From assembly GCA_036346225.1 (NCBI GenBank), contig JARFIW010000593.1, positions 1,506,506-1,570,505 on the forward strand: a DNA stretch of 64,000 nt, read 5' to 3'. This stretch comes from Platerodrilus igneus (lineage: Eukaryota; Arthropoda; Insecta; Coleoptera; Lycidae). Numbering within the stretch: position 1 is the first letter of the stretch; the number at the start of each line of letters is the position of its first letter. Below are positions 45,800-57,370 of this stretch, one piece after another. The notes below the pieces were generated by a model. It had not been told where the DNA came from. It searched no databases and worked only from the letters and a program-made list of their open reading frames with translations. Both the position numbers and the translations under genes were made by a program.

Positions 45800-46210
45800 G
45801 AAAGTATAGAAATGAACATGTGCGTGAATTTATAAAACTTGAGTTGGAAAATGATATAAAAGTTAATGAAAAAAATGATTTACTACCTATAATAAAATTA
45901 CAAGTAGATAAAAAAGAGATTAAATTACTTTTAAACACATGAGCTGAGGCAACTTTAGCAAGTGAAGGTTTTATTAAAGGTAATTCAGCGGCGTTTATGC
46001 AGAAAGTTATCCCTATTAAAAGAAATAATTTAGTATCGCCGAATAATAAGAAATTTGCAGTTATCAATAGTTGAGCAAGAATTTTTAATAGTGCCAGGGT
46101 TAAGAGTTGATGTCATTCTGAGAATGAATTTCATTAGTAAGATGAAGGGTATAATAGATACCGAGAATAAAGTGATGATTATGGGAGATGAAAGGATTCA
46201 ATGGGACGAG
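45800..46210 (+). pseudogene. Aspartic protease relic of the LTR element
   Basis: The frame reads DLLPIIKLQVDKKEIKLLLN followed by a stop where the catalytic DTG should be (N, T, stop, A), then EATLASEGFIKGNSAAFM, IPIKRNNLVSPNNKKFAVI and, in another frame, VPGLRVDVILRMNFISKMKG. The order is that of a Gypsy-type protease; the catalytic triplet is destroyed. Confidence 0.75.
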
Positions 46211-47430
46211 AGTCCATGTAGAAGTTAAAAGAGATTGTGTGAATTTGAATCAATTTGAGACGGAGATGGAAGATAAAGGAGATAAGAGTTTAAGTATTAT
46301 ATGCCCTGGTGAAGCTATAAAAGAAGTTGTATTGTTTTTAGAGAAAAAGTCATAATTTTTGGAAACTGCAGAAGATGATGTGGAAGAGATAGAAATAATA
46401 GATAAAATGGAAGAAAATAGTATGATTGCAGGTGTTAAAAAAGAGATAAAGGAACTTTCTGTGAATGCAACTCTTAAAAACAAAATGAATAAAGGTAGTA
46501 AAATATTAAATAATGACGAATAATTTGGAAAGTAGAGTTAAATAATTTGTTTGAGATAATTTAGATTAAAAAATAAAATCTTTCTGTGAAATGGCGTATG
46601 TACATTTGGTTTGTCAAAGCATTTATTTAAATATACACGTGTAAGAAGAAATTGAAGGTCCAGGAAAAAGAAAGGATTGATGAAGTGAAGGAGGACGAGG
46701 GAGTTAACAGTATAAGTGTGAATTATTTTGAGAAAGTTGAAGGGTAATGTAGAAAAAATTTAATTGTTGTCAAATGTCCAGGTGGAGATATGAATGAAGT
46801 AGATTCGTTATTAATAGAGCACTCTTATGAATTGGTAAATAGATAGTCAAGAATTGCTACAGATTGTGAAAATAAGTTAGAAGTTATAAATACTGAACCA
46901 TTTGAGACTAAAGTTTATGCGTATAATGAAGATTAATGGAAAAATGTATAATTTGAATGTAATGTAAATAAATTAGATACGGAAATTCTAGACAACAATT
47001 TTTTCGACGTGAGTAGAATAGCTGTGTAGTTGATGGGAAAACTTTATGAAAATTTCTACCCAATATTATTCCATGATCATGACAGTGTAGAGAGGAATCT
47101 ACTAGAGTATGATGTGTCATGTATGCAAGTGAAAAGAATTTTGTTTGAATTGAAATTTGCTGAGACTAAGTGTAAGTATGAGAAAATTAGAAATAAAGGA
47201 TAGAAATGTTAGATTATGGGTGATGTCAGGATAGATTTAAGGAAAGTTTAGTTAATTTTAAAATAGAAATAGATGAACTGTTAGAAAAAAGCCACAGTAT
47301 GAAAAAGATTATGAGTGTGTACTATAAGTTTTGTAGAAATAGTCGTAGATAACACGTTGTTAGAAGTGAAAATATTAAAATTACTCATACATGCGGAATA
47401 ATGGCGCAGATTTCGAATTTTATATCTTGA
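46211..47430 (+). other. Decayed internal region of the LTR element
   Basis: Fragments such as CPGEAIKEVVLFLEKKS, KEEIKELSVNATLKNKMNKG and VKCPGGDMNEVDSLLIEHSY suggest a repeated or related Gag-Pol spacer: the CPG(G/E) motif appears twice. No RT motif (such as Y.DD) is visible. Confidence 0.45.
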
Positions 47431-47442
47431 ATTGGGGGAAAA
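47431..47442 (+). promoter_or_regulatory. Polypurine tract
   Basis: ATTGGGGGAAAA directly precedes the 3' LTR. Confidence 0.75.
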
Positions 47443-47720
47443 TAACGTGACAAGGAGGTCACGAGGAGTCAAACCCAAATTCCATAAATAAAACCTACCC
47501 AAATAGAAAGAAACCAGAAAGAATTGAAAATTTCCAAAAATTCGTTGTTCCACATTGTATAAAAGAAACGAGCTTTATTTTATTACCATCTAATAAAAAG
47601 CAGACCTCCGTGTATTACTAAAAATGAATTTTTATTATTAAGCTATAAACTTTATACCTTATGCAAATCAATCATTTTTAAAGCCTATTGTAAATACAAA
47701 ATTCATTAAAAAGCAAAGCC
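47443..47720 (+). repeat. 3' LTR (right end uncertain)
   Basis: Starts TAACGTGACAAGGAGGTCAC, against TGACGAGATGAGGAGGTCAT in the 5' copy, so the first TG has mutated. Clear similarity ends near 47705-47720; the last part of the 5' LTR has no obvious partner. Confidence 0.75.
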
Positions 47721-47929
47721 CTAAATATAAAAATAATTACTCTTGAGATACCGTAAAAATGAGTTTCAATCTTCAAGATATAAATCCCTTAATTTTTATT
47801 TATTATAAAAATACACCTCTCGTGCTTAAAATATTTACTTTATTTACAGTAAAAGCCAATCCTTTTTTGCTATAATTAAGACAATAAATCAGGCAACTAA
47901 AGCTTTAATTAGTTAGTTAAACTGACTTG

Positions 47930-48420
47930 CGTCAGCATCTTAAGGTCTTCAGTCCTGGAACTGATTAGACGCGTACCCTCATTGTTTCCTATTCTGAGCT
48001 AACCTACACATTTTCCTGAAATTTTCACAGTCTGCATCTTTCACTATCTGCGTGCATTAGTTTGATCTAGGCCTAACACTACCTCTTTTTTTCCTATCTC
48101 TGCTTGTAATATATCCCGCACTATGCCCCAAAAATGCTTTAGAACATATCCTGCCCTTCTATTTCTCCTATTTTTTTGTTTTCCTCATGTGCTTTCAATA
48201 ATTTTCTTTTTGTTTCTGTTTGTTGCCTTTGAACATAGCCGCTGCTCTTTCTTGTTAGATGCAACCCTGTTCCCATTTTATTGTTTTACAAATATATACC
48301 CTATTTCCCCGATATTGAGGTATCTGAAGGGGGTTAAGCAGCCTGCGGGTACCAAGATTTTCCAACATTCGAACATTTGCCGAAATAATTATTTTTTAAT
48401 ATATATTTTCGAACAAGGTT
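47930..48420 (-). repeat. RTE 3' terminus, third partial copy of the 3' end
   Basis: Counterpart of 28575-29060. On the minus strand it runs from GCATCTAACAAGAAAGAGCA through GGCATAGTGCGGGATATATT to CAGTTCCAGGACTGAAGACC and ends near AAGATGCTGACGC. It joins the preceding tail through the same TTTGTAAAACAATA junction as the 28.5-kb copy. Confidence 0.82.
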
Positions 48421-48742
48421 TATCGTCTTGAAACTGGTTGGATGCGTACCTCCACTTATTTCTATTCTGAGCTAACCTACGCAGTTCCTTGAAATTTCCA
48501 CTGGCGAGATACAGTTCAGTTCCCCTTCTCTTGTTTTCTAATTATATGTCCTATTTTACCAAGATTCAGTATTATGTGAAGGGAGTTAAGCAGCCTGTGG
48601 CTGCCAGTTTCCCCCAACACTTAGACATTTGCCGAATTAATAGTTTTCCAGTAAATGCTTTTACACAATTAACATTAGCTGAGAATATTGCAAGGCCAAT
48701 ACCTGTAGTTGCTTATAATAAATATCAGGTTTAAGTATAATT
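48421..48742 (-). repeat. RTE 3' tail with first internal copy of its own 3' end
   Basis: On the minus strand, a tail (GTCTAAGTGTTGGGGGAAAC, CAGCCTGTGG region) is followed by GAAATTTCAAGGAACTGCGT and GGTACGCATCCAACCAGTTT, the end of the ORF again, then a second tail ending near 48300. It matches the layout at 27.7-28.2 kb, without the SINE. Confidence 0.85.
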
Positions 48743-51200
48743 ATTTTTTTTGTCATTAGGTTTTCCCTTTTGGAACTGGTTAAACGCGTACCTCCATTGA
48801 TTTCTATTCTGAGCTAGTCTACATATTTTACTGAAATTCCCACAGTCTACATCTTTAACTATCTGTGTACAATTGTCCAACCTAGATCTACCTCTACCTC
48901 TATTTTTTCCTATCTCTACTTCTAATATATTCCGCACTATTCCCTCATGCCTTAGTATGTGGCCTATCATCCTATCTTTCCTATTTTTTACTGTTTTCCA
49001 CATATTTCTTTCTTCTTCTACCATTTTTAGCACCTCTTTGTTCTTAACTGTGTCTGTCCATGATATCTTCATCATACGACTGTAGCACCACATTTCAAAG
49101 GCTTTTATCTTTTTCCTGTCCGCTTCTTCTTCCGACCAAGTTTCACAGCTGTACAGTGCTGTGCTTCACACATATGTTTTAAGCATTCTCTTCATTGTTT
49201 CTATGTTTGTCGTCTTTGAACACAATAGTTGCTTTTTCTTGTTAAATGTAGCACAACCTTGTACTAATTTTTGTTTTATATCTTTTGCGCTCTTCACATT
49301 TCGCGTTATTTGACTTCCTAGGTAACAGAAATCTTTAACCTCTTGCATTCTCGTTGCCTATTTGTATTCTTGTTTTTGGTTTATTTTCCTCTCCTTTGCA
49401 TACGAGTACTTTAGTTTTATATTTGTTAATTTCCATACCATATCTCTCCGTTAGAAATGTTTTTATTTTATTAAGAAAAGCTTCTAACTGTTTCTTGCTA
49501 GATGCTAATACCGTTATATTATCTGCAAATCTAAGCATATCAATCTTTTGTCCCTACATATTAGTTCCAGATGTCTTCCTGCATTTGTCAGTATTCATTG
49601 CCTCTTCGATGAACAAGTTAAAAATTAATGGGGATAGGGCACATCACAGTCTCACACCTTTCCTAATATTTACTTCCACGTCCCTGCTCTAATTCTAGTT
49701 CAGCTGCTTGCTCTTTGTATAAGCTATGTATTATCCGTCTATTCCTAAAACTCATTCCAATCTTTTGAGTATTTCAAACATTCGTTTCCATTTTACATTA
49801 TTGAATGATTTTTGCAGATCTACAAATCCTATATACACGCTTTCTCCTATTTCTATTGTTTTGTCCATTATCACCCTCAGAACTAAAATAGTCTCCCGTG
49901 TTCCCCTGTTTCGCCTAAACCCAAATTCATCTTCTCCTAATATTTCTTCAGTTCTTTTTTCCATTCGTCTTTGTACAATTCTAGTTAGTATTTTTAACAC
50001 GTGTGCTGTCAAACTTATTGTTCGAAAATTTTCACATCTATCCGTGCCTTTTTTTTTTGGTATTGTTACTCTGATGTTACTTTGAAATCTTTGGGTATCT
50101 CGCCTGTCTCATACATATAGCTTACAAGTTAGAAGAGGTGTGTTGTTACTGCTTGTCCAGCAGCTCTTAGAGTTTCTGCCTGCACCTTATTTCTACTGGA
50201 CACCATACCATTTCTTAAACCTTTTAATGCTAATTCAAACTCATCTCCAAGTAAGGGATATCTCAGTCATCCTTTTCAGTGTCTGATTCCTGTTCTAGTG
50301 CTACTAGTTAGTACCTGTCTTGCATAGAGATTGTCTATATATTCTTGCCATCTAATCGCTTTCTTTACATTTTCTATGATGATGTCTCTTTCCACGTCCC
50401 TTATATTTTTGCTATATGGTTTTATATCCATAAAATTCATTCTAATTATTTTTATATGCTTCGTCTATTACCATCATAGTTTGTACTTCTTTGCACCTTT
50501 CATCAACCCATTGTTCATGTGCTTTCTGCATTTGAGAATAATTTCCTATTTTATGGCGTTATATCTCTGTTTTGCTGCTTCGTTTATTACAGTTTTGTAT
50601 TTTCGTCTTTCTTTTATTAAATTCAGGATAGCCTTCGTTATCCTTGGTTCCTTATTTTCTTTTTGAGTCTATCCCAGAATATCTCTGGCCGCCATGCTGA
50701 AGCTGGATTAAATATTATTCAGTTCTGTTTCTACTTCTTTAGTGTCAGAAATTTTACCGATATCTTTCAGCAACTCATTTAACATTTCTTCAAATCTTTC
50801 GTGAATATCTTTATCTTTTAGTTTCTCAAGGACAAAGTGCTTTTTTTCGTTCTTTATTTTCAAATTTTTAAATTTAAGAGCGGCCTTCATAATTACGATG
50901 TTATGGTCAGTGTCTATATCTGTTTCTGGGTAATTTCTACAGTCTTTTACTTGATTCCTAAATCGTTGTCTAACAAGAATGTAATCTATTTTATATCTCC
51001 TTGTCTCCAGGCATCTTCAACGTGTATCGTCTTCTAGCATGAGGTTGAAATAGTGTGTCTGTGGTGGTTTGTTTTTGTTGCAAATTTCTACGAGCCTGTT
51101 TCTTTTGTCGTTTCTCGTGCCTAAACCAAATAAACTTACTACCGCTCGTTCCCCTACCCTCACCTACCACTGTATTAATATCTCCCGTAATTATTATTTA
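48731..51200 (-). pseudogene. RTE-group element: endonuclease end and reverse transcriptase, broken
   Basis: Minus strand, from 51195: ITGDINTVVGEG and, across frameshifts, IDYILVRQRFRNQVKDCRNY and ETDIDTDHNIVIMKAALKFK, the last motifs of an APE-type endonuclease; a linker (50890-50708); then RT from about 50080 with VQRRMEKRTEEILGEDEFGF and YIGFVDLQKSFN (50012-49752), the active site region RFADNITVLAS (FADN, second Asp lost) at 49535, CYLGSQI at 49330 and the C-terminal IGHILRHEGIVRNILEVEIG and CRLAQNRNQWRYAF in 49093-48731. The copy is truncated in the endonuclease and has at least five frameshifts. It is close to the plus-strand copy at 26.3 kb. Confidence 0.92.
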
Positions 51201-53344
51201 ATACCTACTGAAATAAAAATACGTTTGTATGTATTTAAGGAAGAAGGAAATCTGCAATGGTAACAACCTCTTTTTACGAAAACAATATATTCTTATATAC
51301 AGTTGAATATCATCACATAATTTACTACAGATTTTAATTCAGAAAGATATACTGGTCGTTTGTCGTTACGGAATAAAAAAAGAATATTCAGAATAAGGTA
51401 CAGCTGTAAATAGAAAAATTCAAGTAAACCTTCATTGTCTAGTGACCAAAAAACTACCTGTATGCGAGATTAATTTTTCTGCTTGGCTGCATCGCCCTAG
51501 AGAGAAATAAATGATTACAATCCTACTACTTTTATTGGGGTTATTAGTTTACACAATCTTAAGTTTGTAGTTACGTCGACTCCTAGTGTTAAGTTCAACA
51601 CTCACAATTAATCACGCCGTGTAAGATTGTCTACTGCACCGTGCTGCATATTAATTTCGAACTGTGCCCAGAAAGAATTGTCATTCTATGTGTAAGCTAC
51701 AGACTACAAAGCTACGTGCGCAACATCTTAATTATAAGTTTTATTCACTAGCCAGAGCTTTCATAAGAAAATAATGCATATTCAAATGGTTTTACAATTA
51801 AATGCTGAAATACTGTATTTGATATTGAAATATTAAAAATATATAAATTTTTAATTTCAAGAGTACAGCGAAAGAACTAAAAGTTTTAATATATTTAAGC
51901 ATATGTCTAAAATTTCCACATAATCGGGTCAGGTACTACAATTTAATAGTTTATTTTACTTCATTCGAATTAATCTAACGATTTAAAAATTAATTACTGA
52001 GACAAATCTAATATGAGGAATTTTAAAGAATTTTCTTGTTACACATACTAATCCTTCTACGGAAGCTTTATTAACCGGACAAAGAGTGCAGAGGATGGCA
52101 ATCGCCGAAGACGCATTGTAAATTTTAATTCACAATATTTTCAAATACTATAAATCTTGACGAGACTACTTCTCTCTGGTACGTCTGAAAATAACTCACA
52201 ATGGGTATCAGCTTTGAGTGGTAACTGGTAAGCTGAAAATAAGCTGAAAGTAAACCGACCGGAAGCGTTAACGGCTTCTCGATGACCAAATTTCGATGGC
52301 AAAGTTGTAAAAATGCCAAAAACACATTTTTACCACATTCGTTACATGTGTTGATAACATGATAAATGTCCAGTTTGAGAGCAACTTTTTCTGGGCGTGC
52401 AGTAGGCAGAACGTTTAAGTAAATTAGGATCTCATATAAGAATAAATATTTTTTGCATGATATGCGCAATTCATTTACTAAAGCTTATATCATAAGAGTT
52501 TTTGTGCTCTCTTAATTTTCAATATAAAATTTGTTAGATCAAAAGTAACTTGTTTAAGCATAAAAAATATTAAACAACCTATAACTTCATCAAGGACAGT
52601 TAATTAAATTACACCATGCAATTTCAACAAATGCAGACAGCGTTCAATCACATAACAATTTGCTTGCAATTTTAAGATATAAATAGGTAAAACTCTTGAA
52701 CTCAAGATAAAATTCAGTAACATACCCTCTGCAGTGGGATGGAAATGTACTTATCATCCACAGAAGCAATTCGGATTCGGCATTAGAACTATTCAGCTTT
52801 AGTTATTATTGCGCACATGCATAATTTATCGGTCCAACCGTTTTCATCAATTCCTTAATAAATTTTTCAATCTTAATTAATTTTAAAATTTAAACTAAAA
52901 CGTCCTCTATCAATTATTCGAACAATGCAAGAAAAAATTAACAACATAGATTTCAACATTAGGACATCTCATAAAAATAAAAAATCATACCTGTTGAGTT
53001 GTGCGTTGATGGTACACATTTTGATCATATTTTACCACACAATAGAAAAAGCCATCCCAACCACTGTGCACAAGTTAGGCACACCTCTCACTTCCAAAAA
53101 TTAATACGTTTTCATCTGCTCTAATAATTTCAACTGCCCAAATTAAGTGACCATGGAACCACCTCCAAATCCACAACTCACGCTTTGCAACAATCCAAGC
53201 TCGAAAATAACATCGCACCAGTGTACAGTAACAAGAGAACAAGTACCAAATTAGGAAAATTAAAACAAACTTGAATCGCTTTCAACAAAATAATTCAAGG
53301 ACTTCTTATTTTTCGCGTCTTTGAATAAATAGCAGATATCGAGA
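51201..53344. other. No gene supported
   Basis: AT-rich. One 114-codon minus-strand frame at 52125-52469 has five Cys and no recognised motif (HVINTCNECGKNVFLAFLQL); it might be real but cannot be supported. No repeats shared with the rest of the window were seen. Confidence 0.35.
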
Positions 53345-53760
53345 AAATATATCCGGCACAAGTTGTCTGTCCATGATATTTTCATCATACGTCTGTAGCA
53401 TCACATTTCAAAGGCTTCTACCTCTTTCTTGTCCGATTCTACTACTGCCCAGGCTTCACAGCCGTATAGTGCTGTGCTTCACACATATGTTTTAAGCAAT
53501 CTTTTCGTCGTTTCTATGTTTGTTGTCTTTGAACACAGTTGTTGCTTTTTCTTGTTAAATGTAGCACGACCTTGCGCTAATCTTTGTTTTATATCTTTTG
53601 CGGTTTTCCCATCTTGCGTTATTTGGCTTCCTAGGTAGCAGATATCCTTAACCTCTTGTAAGTTCTTGTTTCCTATTTGTATACTTGTTTTTGATTTATT
53701 TTCCTTTCTTTTGCATACTAGTACTTTAGTTTTATTTTTGTTAATTATTGTATAATCTTA
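53345..53760 (-). pseudogene. RTE reverse transcriptase fragment, C-terminal part
   Basis: On the minus strand the piece reads KSKTSIQIGNKNLQEVKDIC, YLGSQITQDGKTAKDIKQRL, LLKTYVWSTALYGCEAWAVV and CYRRMMKISWTD, equivalent to residues about 200-320 of the 26.4-kb copy. Both ends are cut off inside coding sequence, so this is a fragment of an older copy rather than a 5' truncation. Confidence 0.9.
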
Positions 53761-53859
53761 CAATTTAATAAAATAGTTTCGAACGCTTTGCTTAATGCTA
53801 CAATTACTTATGTACAACAGTAGACAAAATGAAGCAGTATAAATGATAATAAGTCCCTT

Positions 53860-54680
53860 ATAGTTCAATTCTAAATCTAATTCTATTCAATAGACAATTG
53901 AAACACCTCAGCAATTACACGTTCAATCACACCTGAATTAGTTTTCACACTCACTACGCGTACCACATTATCTTTACCGGCATGTAAAGAAGTTATCCTT
54001 CCAAGGCGTCATTGTTGAATTTAAGTATTTTCGTCCTTCACGATAACGAGAGAACCCACTGGCACACTGTTACGTGTTGATAATTTCCATTCAATACGCT
54101 GCTGAAATAATGTTAGGTATTCGGATGACTATCGCTTACAAAAGTGATTAACCTATGCATGTAATCGTTGATATGACTTCAATCGATTTACTGGGGTAAC
54201 ATTATTACTTTTTTCAGGTATGTAGACCGATAAACTTGCAATGAGAGAATGGTTCGTAGTTAGAGCCCAATAATCATTTGAATAAAATAGACTAAAATGG
54301 ACAAATAATTTTTAACTATTACACGAGTTCCTAATGAGCCGTCTTTAATCCATACAAGATCAACAACATCTAGACCTAATCACAAAAACGATCTTGCAGA
54401 TGTTTCACGGGACGGGCAAATTTTCCATTTGGAGAATTAAATTAATGGGGGTTACACCTAAAACAAATCACACATTTGCAAATGACGACCTTGACATTAT
54501 TTTCACCGTGAATTATCCAAAATTTAACTCGTACTCGGCAAATACGGTTTGAAGAGTCGAGTGTAAATGCCTTTTGTGTCCATATTCAATTAATAATTGT
54601 GTAAATTTATACTTAGCAGTAAGTGATATTTTTTAAAATAAGGGTCAATTGTCCGCAAACTCGTAATTAAACCGTCAGCG
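53860..54680 (-). pseudogene. BEL/Pao integrase fragment
   Basis: Minus strand, right to left: FWIIHGENNVKVVICKCVIC with FRCNP near 54540-54460 (zinc-binding module), then, after loss of the catalytic core, LTTNHSLIASLSVYIPEKSN with VNRLKSYQRLHA near 54280-54170, QQRIEWKLSTRNSVPVGSLV near 54105-54045, and the C-terminal module RITSLHAGKDNVVRVVSVKT and GVIERVIAEVFQLS near 54000-53900. The order is right for BEL/Pao; the core between the modules is deleted. Confidence 0.87.
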
Positions 54681-54963
54681 TCCAAAAATGCGCTTAAAGA
54701 TGATAATTTGCTTGAACTTGATATCGCCTGCTACGTACATCGACGTAGCCTAAAAAAGAACCAAAGAAGGAAAATAAACGTGCTCAGTTGGTGAGTAGGC
54801 GGGGTATTATAAATACAAAAAGAAAATTATAATTATGAAGGACAACCTGAAATAAAAATAAGAAGTTAACAAAACGTATTAATACACATAATTAATCTAA
54901 ATGACATTTTAAATGGACATAGCATAGTAGTATAACAAGCAAACCAAAAAACAACCCAAAAAA
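54681..54963. other. No gene seen
   Basis: AT-rich linker with no recognised motif. Confidence 0.4.
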
Positions 54964-55070
54964 GCAATAAACCCTCTTTTTACATATATCAAGAAAACAA
55001 AAGTAATAAACCCTCCCTTTAGATATATCAAGAAAACAACAGTAATATACTCTCCCTTAAAATGGCGAAC
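54964..55070. repeat. 39-bp tandem repeat, 2.7 units
   Basis: Units start at 54964, 55003 and 55042 (G.AATAAACCCTC.CTTT and ATATATCAAGAAAACAA). The short minus-strand frame over it repeats a peptide (VFLIY.K.GFI), an effect of the repeat being a multiple of three. Confidence 0.9.
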
Positions 55071-56186
55071 TGCAGTTTTTAGGTCAACGCCTCTCTGAAG
55101 TAATAACAAACCAACAAATTCAACACTAAAAACCACAGCTTTAAATCCTTATAGTATACCTCAAATTACATATGTATATAACGTCGGCACTACAATATCT
55201 TAATTAACAGAGGTTTACAACCCCAGAAAAAAAGAGAAAGCCAACAATGCTGAATCACCATCGTGAGTATGCAATTAACTGAGTCAAATGGTCCTCGTAC
55301 GTATAATATTAATATTAACTAGCCCCTCCCGTAAAGATAATCATGCTCTTAAAAATAAAAAAAAAAATCTACCAAGTTTGTGCATCAAGTCGACATTGAT
55401 AAGCATATTGTGGTAACAATTTCACAAGGGTCAATGCCACAATAAAAAAAATCGTAAATTAACACTCACCCACGTGTCCAAGAAGCAGGCGGTCTATGGG
55501 AGTCCCCCCATAACAACAGGAGCGGTAATCCAATAGAGTTTTAGAGCCACCGGAGGAAGCACGCTGTATTGCGTACACGAAATTCCAAATAGAAAACGGA
55601 AACAAAAAATATAACAATACCGACGAATGTTTTCGTCGTGTATATAAAAAAGAAAGTGAATCTTAATTCCTTTTAAAATACCAAGAATCAACTCAACGAT
55701 AGCGTTATCAAAACATAATAGCAGATGATTAGGACTCTCGAAACACGGTTTATCGGATAGTTCAATACGTTATTTCAACGAGCTTTAGATTGAAACAATA
55801 GTGAAAGTAATTACACGCTATCGCAATGTATAGCAAGTTCACGGATACCTAAAACAGGGTCTAGATTATTTAATCTATAGAATAAACTGTTCGTTTTAAA
55901 GCAAATAGATTTGAAATTGAAAATTATTAGAAAGCGTAATTATTGTAGGAAGGTCTAATATACCGGGCGTTGTTGAAGAATTTGAGCAGAATCTAAGTAA
56001 ACAAATAGTGAATTAAACAGTGTGTGGCTTTTAACTTACCATCGTAAAGTAAACGTAACATGCCCAATACCATTTATCTTTGATATTGGGATCGTTATTG
56101 GATAAAAATCTTAACATAAATACGGCAACGCGTAATAGTTTTATATTTGACGAAATATTTCAAAAATAGTATCCTCAACACGGTAG
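55071..56186. other. No gene seen
   Basis: AT-rich. The frame at 55494-55691 (-) has no recognised domain. No copy of any repeat family found here. Confidence 0.4.
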
Positions 56187-56201
56187 TGAAAATTCAATAC
56201 C

Positions 56202-56497
56202 CCTACATGTGATTATCCAATGCTCCACCAGAAGGTACTACATTGGCCAGGAAGAGAGTTTTTTTTCCTGGAAAATTTGGAATTTTTCCGAACCCTTGCT
56301 GTTCCAAGCAAGGAGGGATCTTTAACGTGCGTGACAACACTCACACACAGGACCTTCATTTTACCTCTCATCCAAACGAGGGTGTATTTTTGTGAAAAAT
56401 GCTCGCCTAACATTTTTCAAGCGGACCGGGTCGGGATTCGAACCCGGGACCTTGGGCGTAGTAGTCACACACATACCAACTACGCCACCGAGCCACC
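56202..56497 (-). mobile_element. tRNA-derived SINE, full-length copy
   Basis: 296 bp, minus strand. The right end is a tRNA-like head: GGTGGCTCGGTGGCGTAGTT with the A box TGGCGTAGTTGG, and the B box GGTTCGAATCC about 30 bases later. The body contains CACGCACGTTAAAGATCCC, a motif I associate with conserved SINE core regions in invertebrates (from memory), and the 3' end is CACATGTAGG, not poly(A). 15-bp duplications flank it: TGAAAATTCAATACC at 56187-56201 and TGAAAATTTAATACC at 56498-56512 (one mismatch). The SINE would be transcribed by RNA polymerase III from its internal promoter. Confidence 0.94.
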
Positions 56498-56634
56498 TGA
56501 AAATTTAATACCATTGTTTTTTTTTTGTTTTCTAACCCAACTAGACATAGAAATATTTTGTTTAACACATTTTATTGATGTTTGAATTAAATATTGAGGT
56601 CATTACCACGAAAGCTTTAACTGGTAGGTGACTG

Positions 56635-57115
56635 GTGCTTCTGAATAAAACATCTGCCGAGTTTAAATCAGAGTTTACATATTTCGATTCTCTTATCGAA
56701 GAGTATTCTTGTGTTTCGGTACCACGATTAGCTACAAAAGTTTCCCAAACGACCGGTTTTGCCCTGATTTACGAAAGCGTTTTTGTGCTGTCACACCAAA
56801 AAACTCTATTCGTGGATTTTAATTCTAATGCGGAATCTATATTTCTCATTAATTTCCAGTTCCAGGTGCGGTGACGATATTATTTTTAAAGACCCAATCT
56901 TGGATTTGGCACACCAAAAGTTTTGAATAATGGTTTCCGTATATATAGGTACTTCTAACATAGATGCAGGCGCCATATACTTGCTCCGATGCATCACAAA
57001 AACCGTGAATATCAGCACGCCTGCCATACATCCGGATTTATTCCAGATTATCCGGACTAAACAACCCTGTACGAACTTATGTTCGGACTTACTCTTTTGT
57101 CCAAGCTTTAAAGAA
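56635..57115 (-). pseudogene. BEL/Pao RNase H region fragment
   Basis: Minus strand: ADIHGFCDASEQVYGACIYV in 57031-56950, then, shifted, TETIIQNFWCAKSKIGSLKI and SSPHLELEI near 56930-56870, and FWCDSTKTLS with KPVVWETFVANRGTETQEYS near 56830-56700. This is the RNase H domain of a BEL/Pao pol with at least two frameshifts. The left end is near 56635. It is not contiguous with the BEL/Pao fragment at 54 kb. Confidence 0.87.
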
Positions 57116-57202
57116 AAACTGATAAGTATCAATAATCTATAGGAACACTGTGGCACGATTTAAATAAAATTAAATAAAAACCCTTAACCACAAAAAATAT
57201 TT

Positions 57203-57262
57203 AAATTACTAGATACGTATTTTGACCACTATGTGGTTATCATCAGTAGGAAATCTGTAATT
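57203..57262 (-). ncRNA. Hammerhead ribozyme, opposite arm, probably inactive
   Basis: Mirror copy: CTGATGA on the minus strand at 57246-57240. The conserved GAAA has become AAAA (G12 changed, position 57223) and a helix II G is A (57238). Loss of the invariant G12 is expected to abolish cleavage. Confidence 0.75.
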
Positions 57263-57311
57263 TAAAAAAAAAATAAATAAATAAAAAATAATAAAAAATT
57301 TTTTTTTTTTT

Positions 57312-57370
57312 AATTACAGATTTCCTACTGATGATGACCACATAGTGGTCGAAATACGTATCTAGTAATT
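57312..57370 (+). ncRNA. Hammerhead ribozyme (type I), apparently intact core
   Basis: Core CTGATGA at 57328-57334, helix II GACCAC (57336-57341), loop ATA, GTGGTC (57345-57350), then GAAA at 57351-57354. Helix III is minimal and self-complementary (ATACGTAT, 57354-57361), ending in the cleavage triplet TAT-C with the predicted cut after C57362. Helix I pairs CTA (57325-57327) with TAG (57363-57365) and, beyond a 7-base bulge, AATTA with TAATT. One U (57335) lies between the CUGAUGA core and helix II, which is unusual. The short helix III suggests action as a dimer, as described for similar retroelement ribozymes. Confidence 0.78.

Larger units (their letters stand above)
42563..47720 (+). 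mobile_element. Ty3/Gypsy-type LTR element with gag and protease, no RT seen
   Basis: The 5' LTR (42563-44138, split by a mariner) and the 3' LTR (47443 to about 47720) share CCCAAATTCCATAAATAAAA, GAAAGAATTGAAAA and ATAAACTTTATA. A tRNA-Lys type primer-binding site and a polypurine tract are present. Gag and protease are recognisable but broken. From 46600 to 47430 only short frames remain and I find no RT, RNase H or integrase motif, so the element was deleted internally. It parallels the 10.5-kb element in keeping gag-protease only, but is far older. Confidence 0.82.

Noticed and set aside
49354..50085. Plus-strand frames of 110-120 codons
   Set aside because: They are shadows of the minus-strand RTE reverse transcriptase, whose motifs are clear on the other strand.
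56424..56497. A tRNA gene on the minus strand
   Set aside because: The A and B boxes are part of a SINE: the same body follows in three other copies, a target duplication encloses the whole unit, and there is no CCA-end or proper cloverleaf body.
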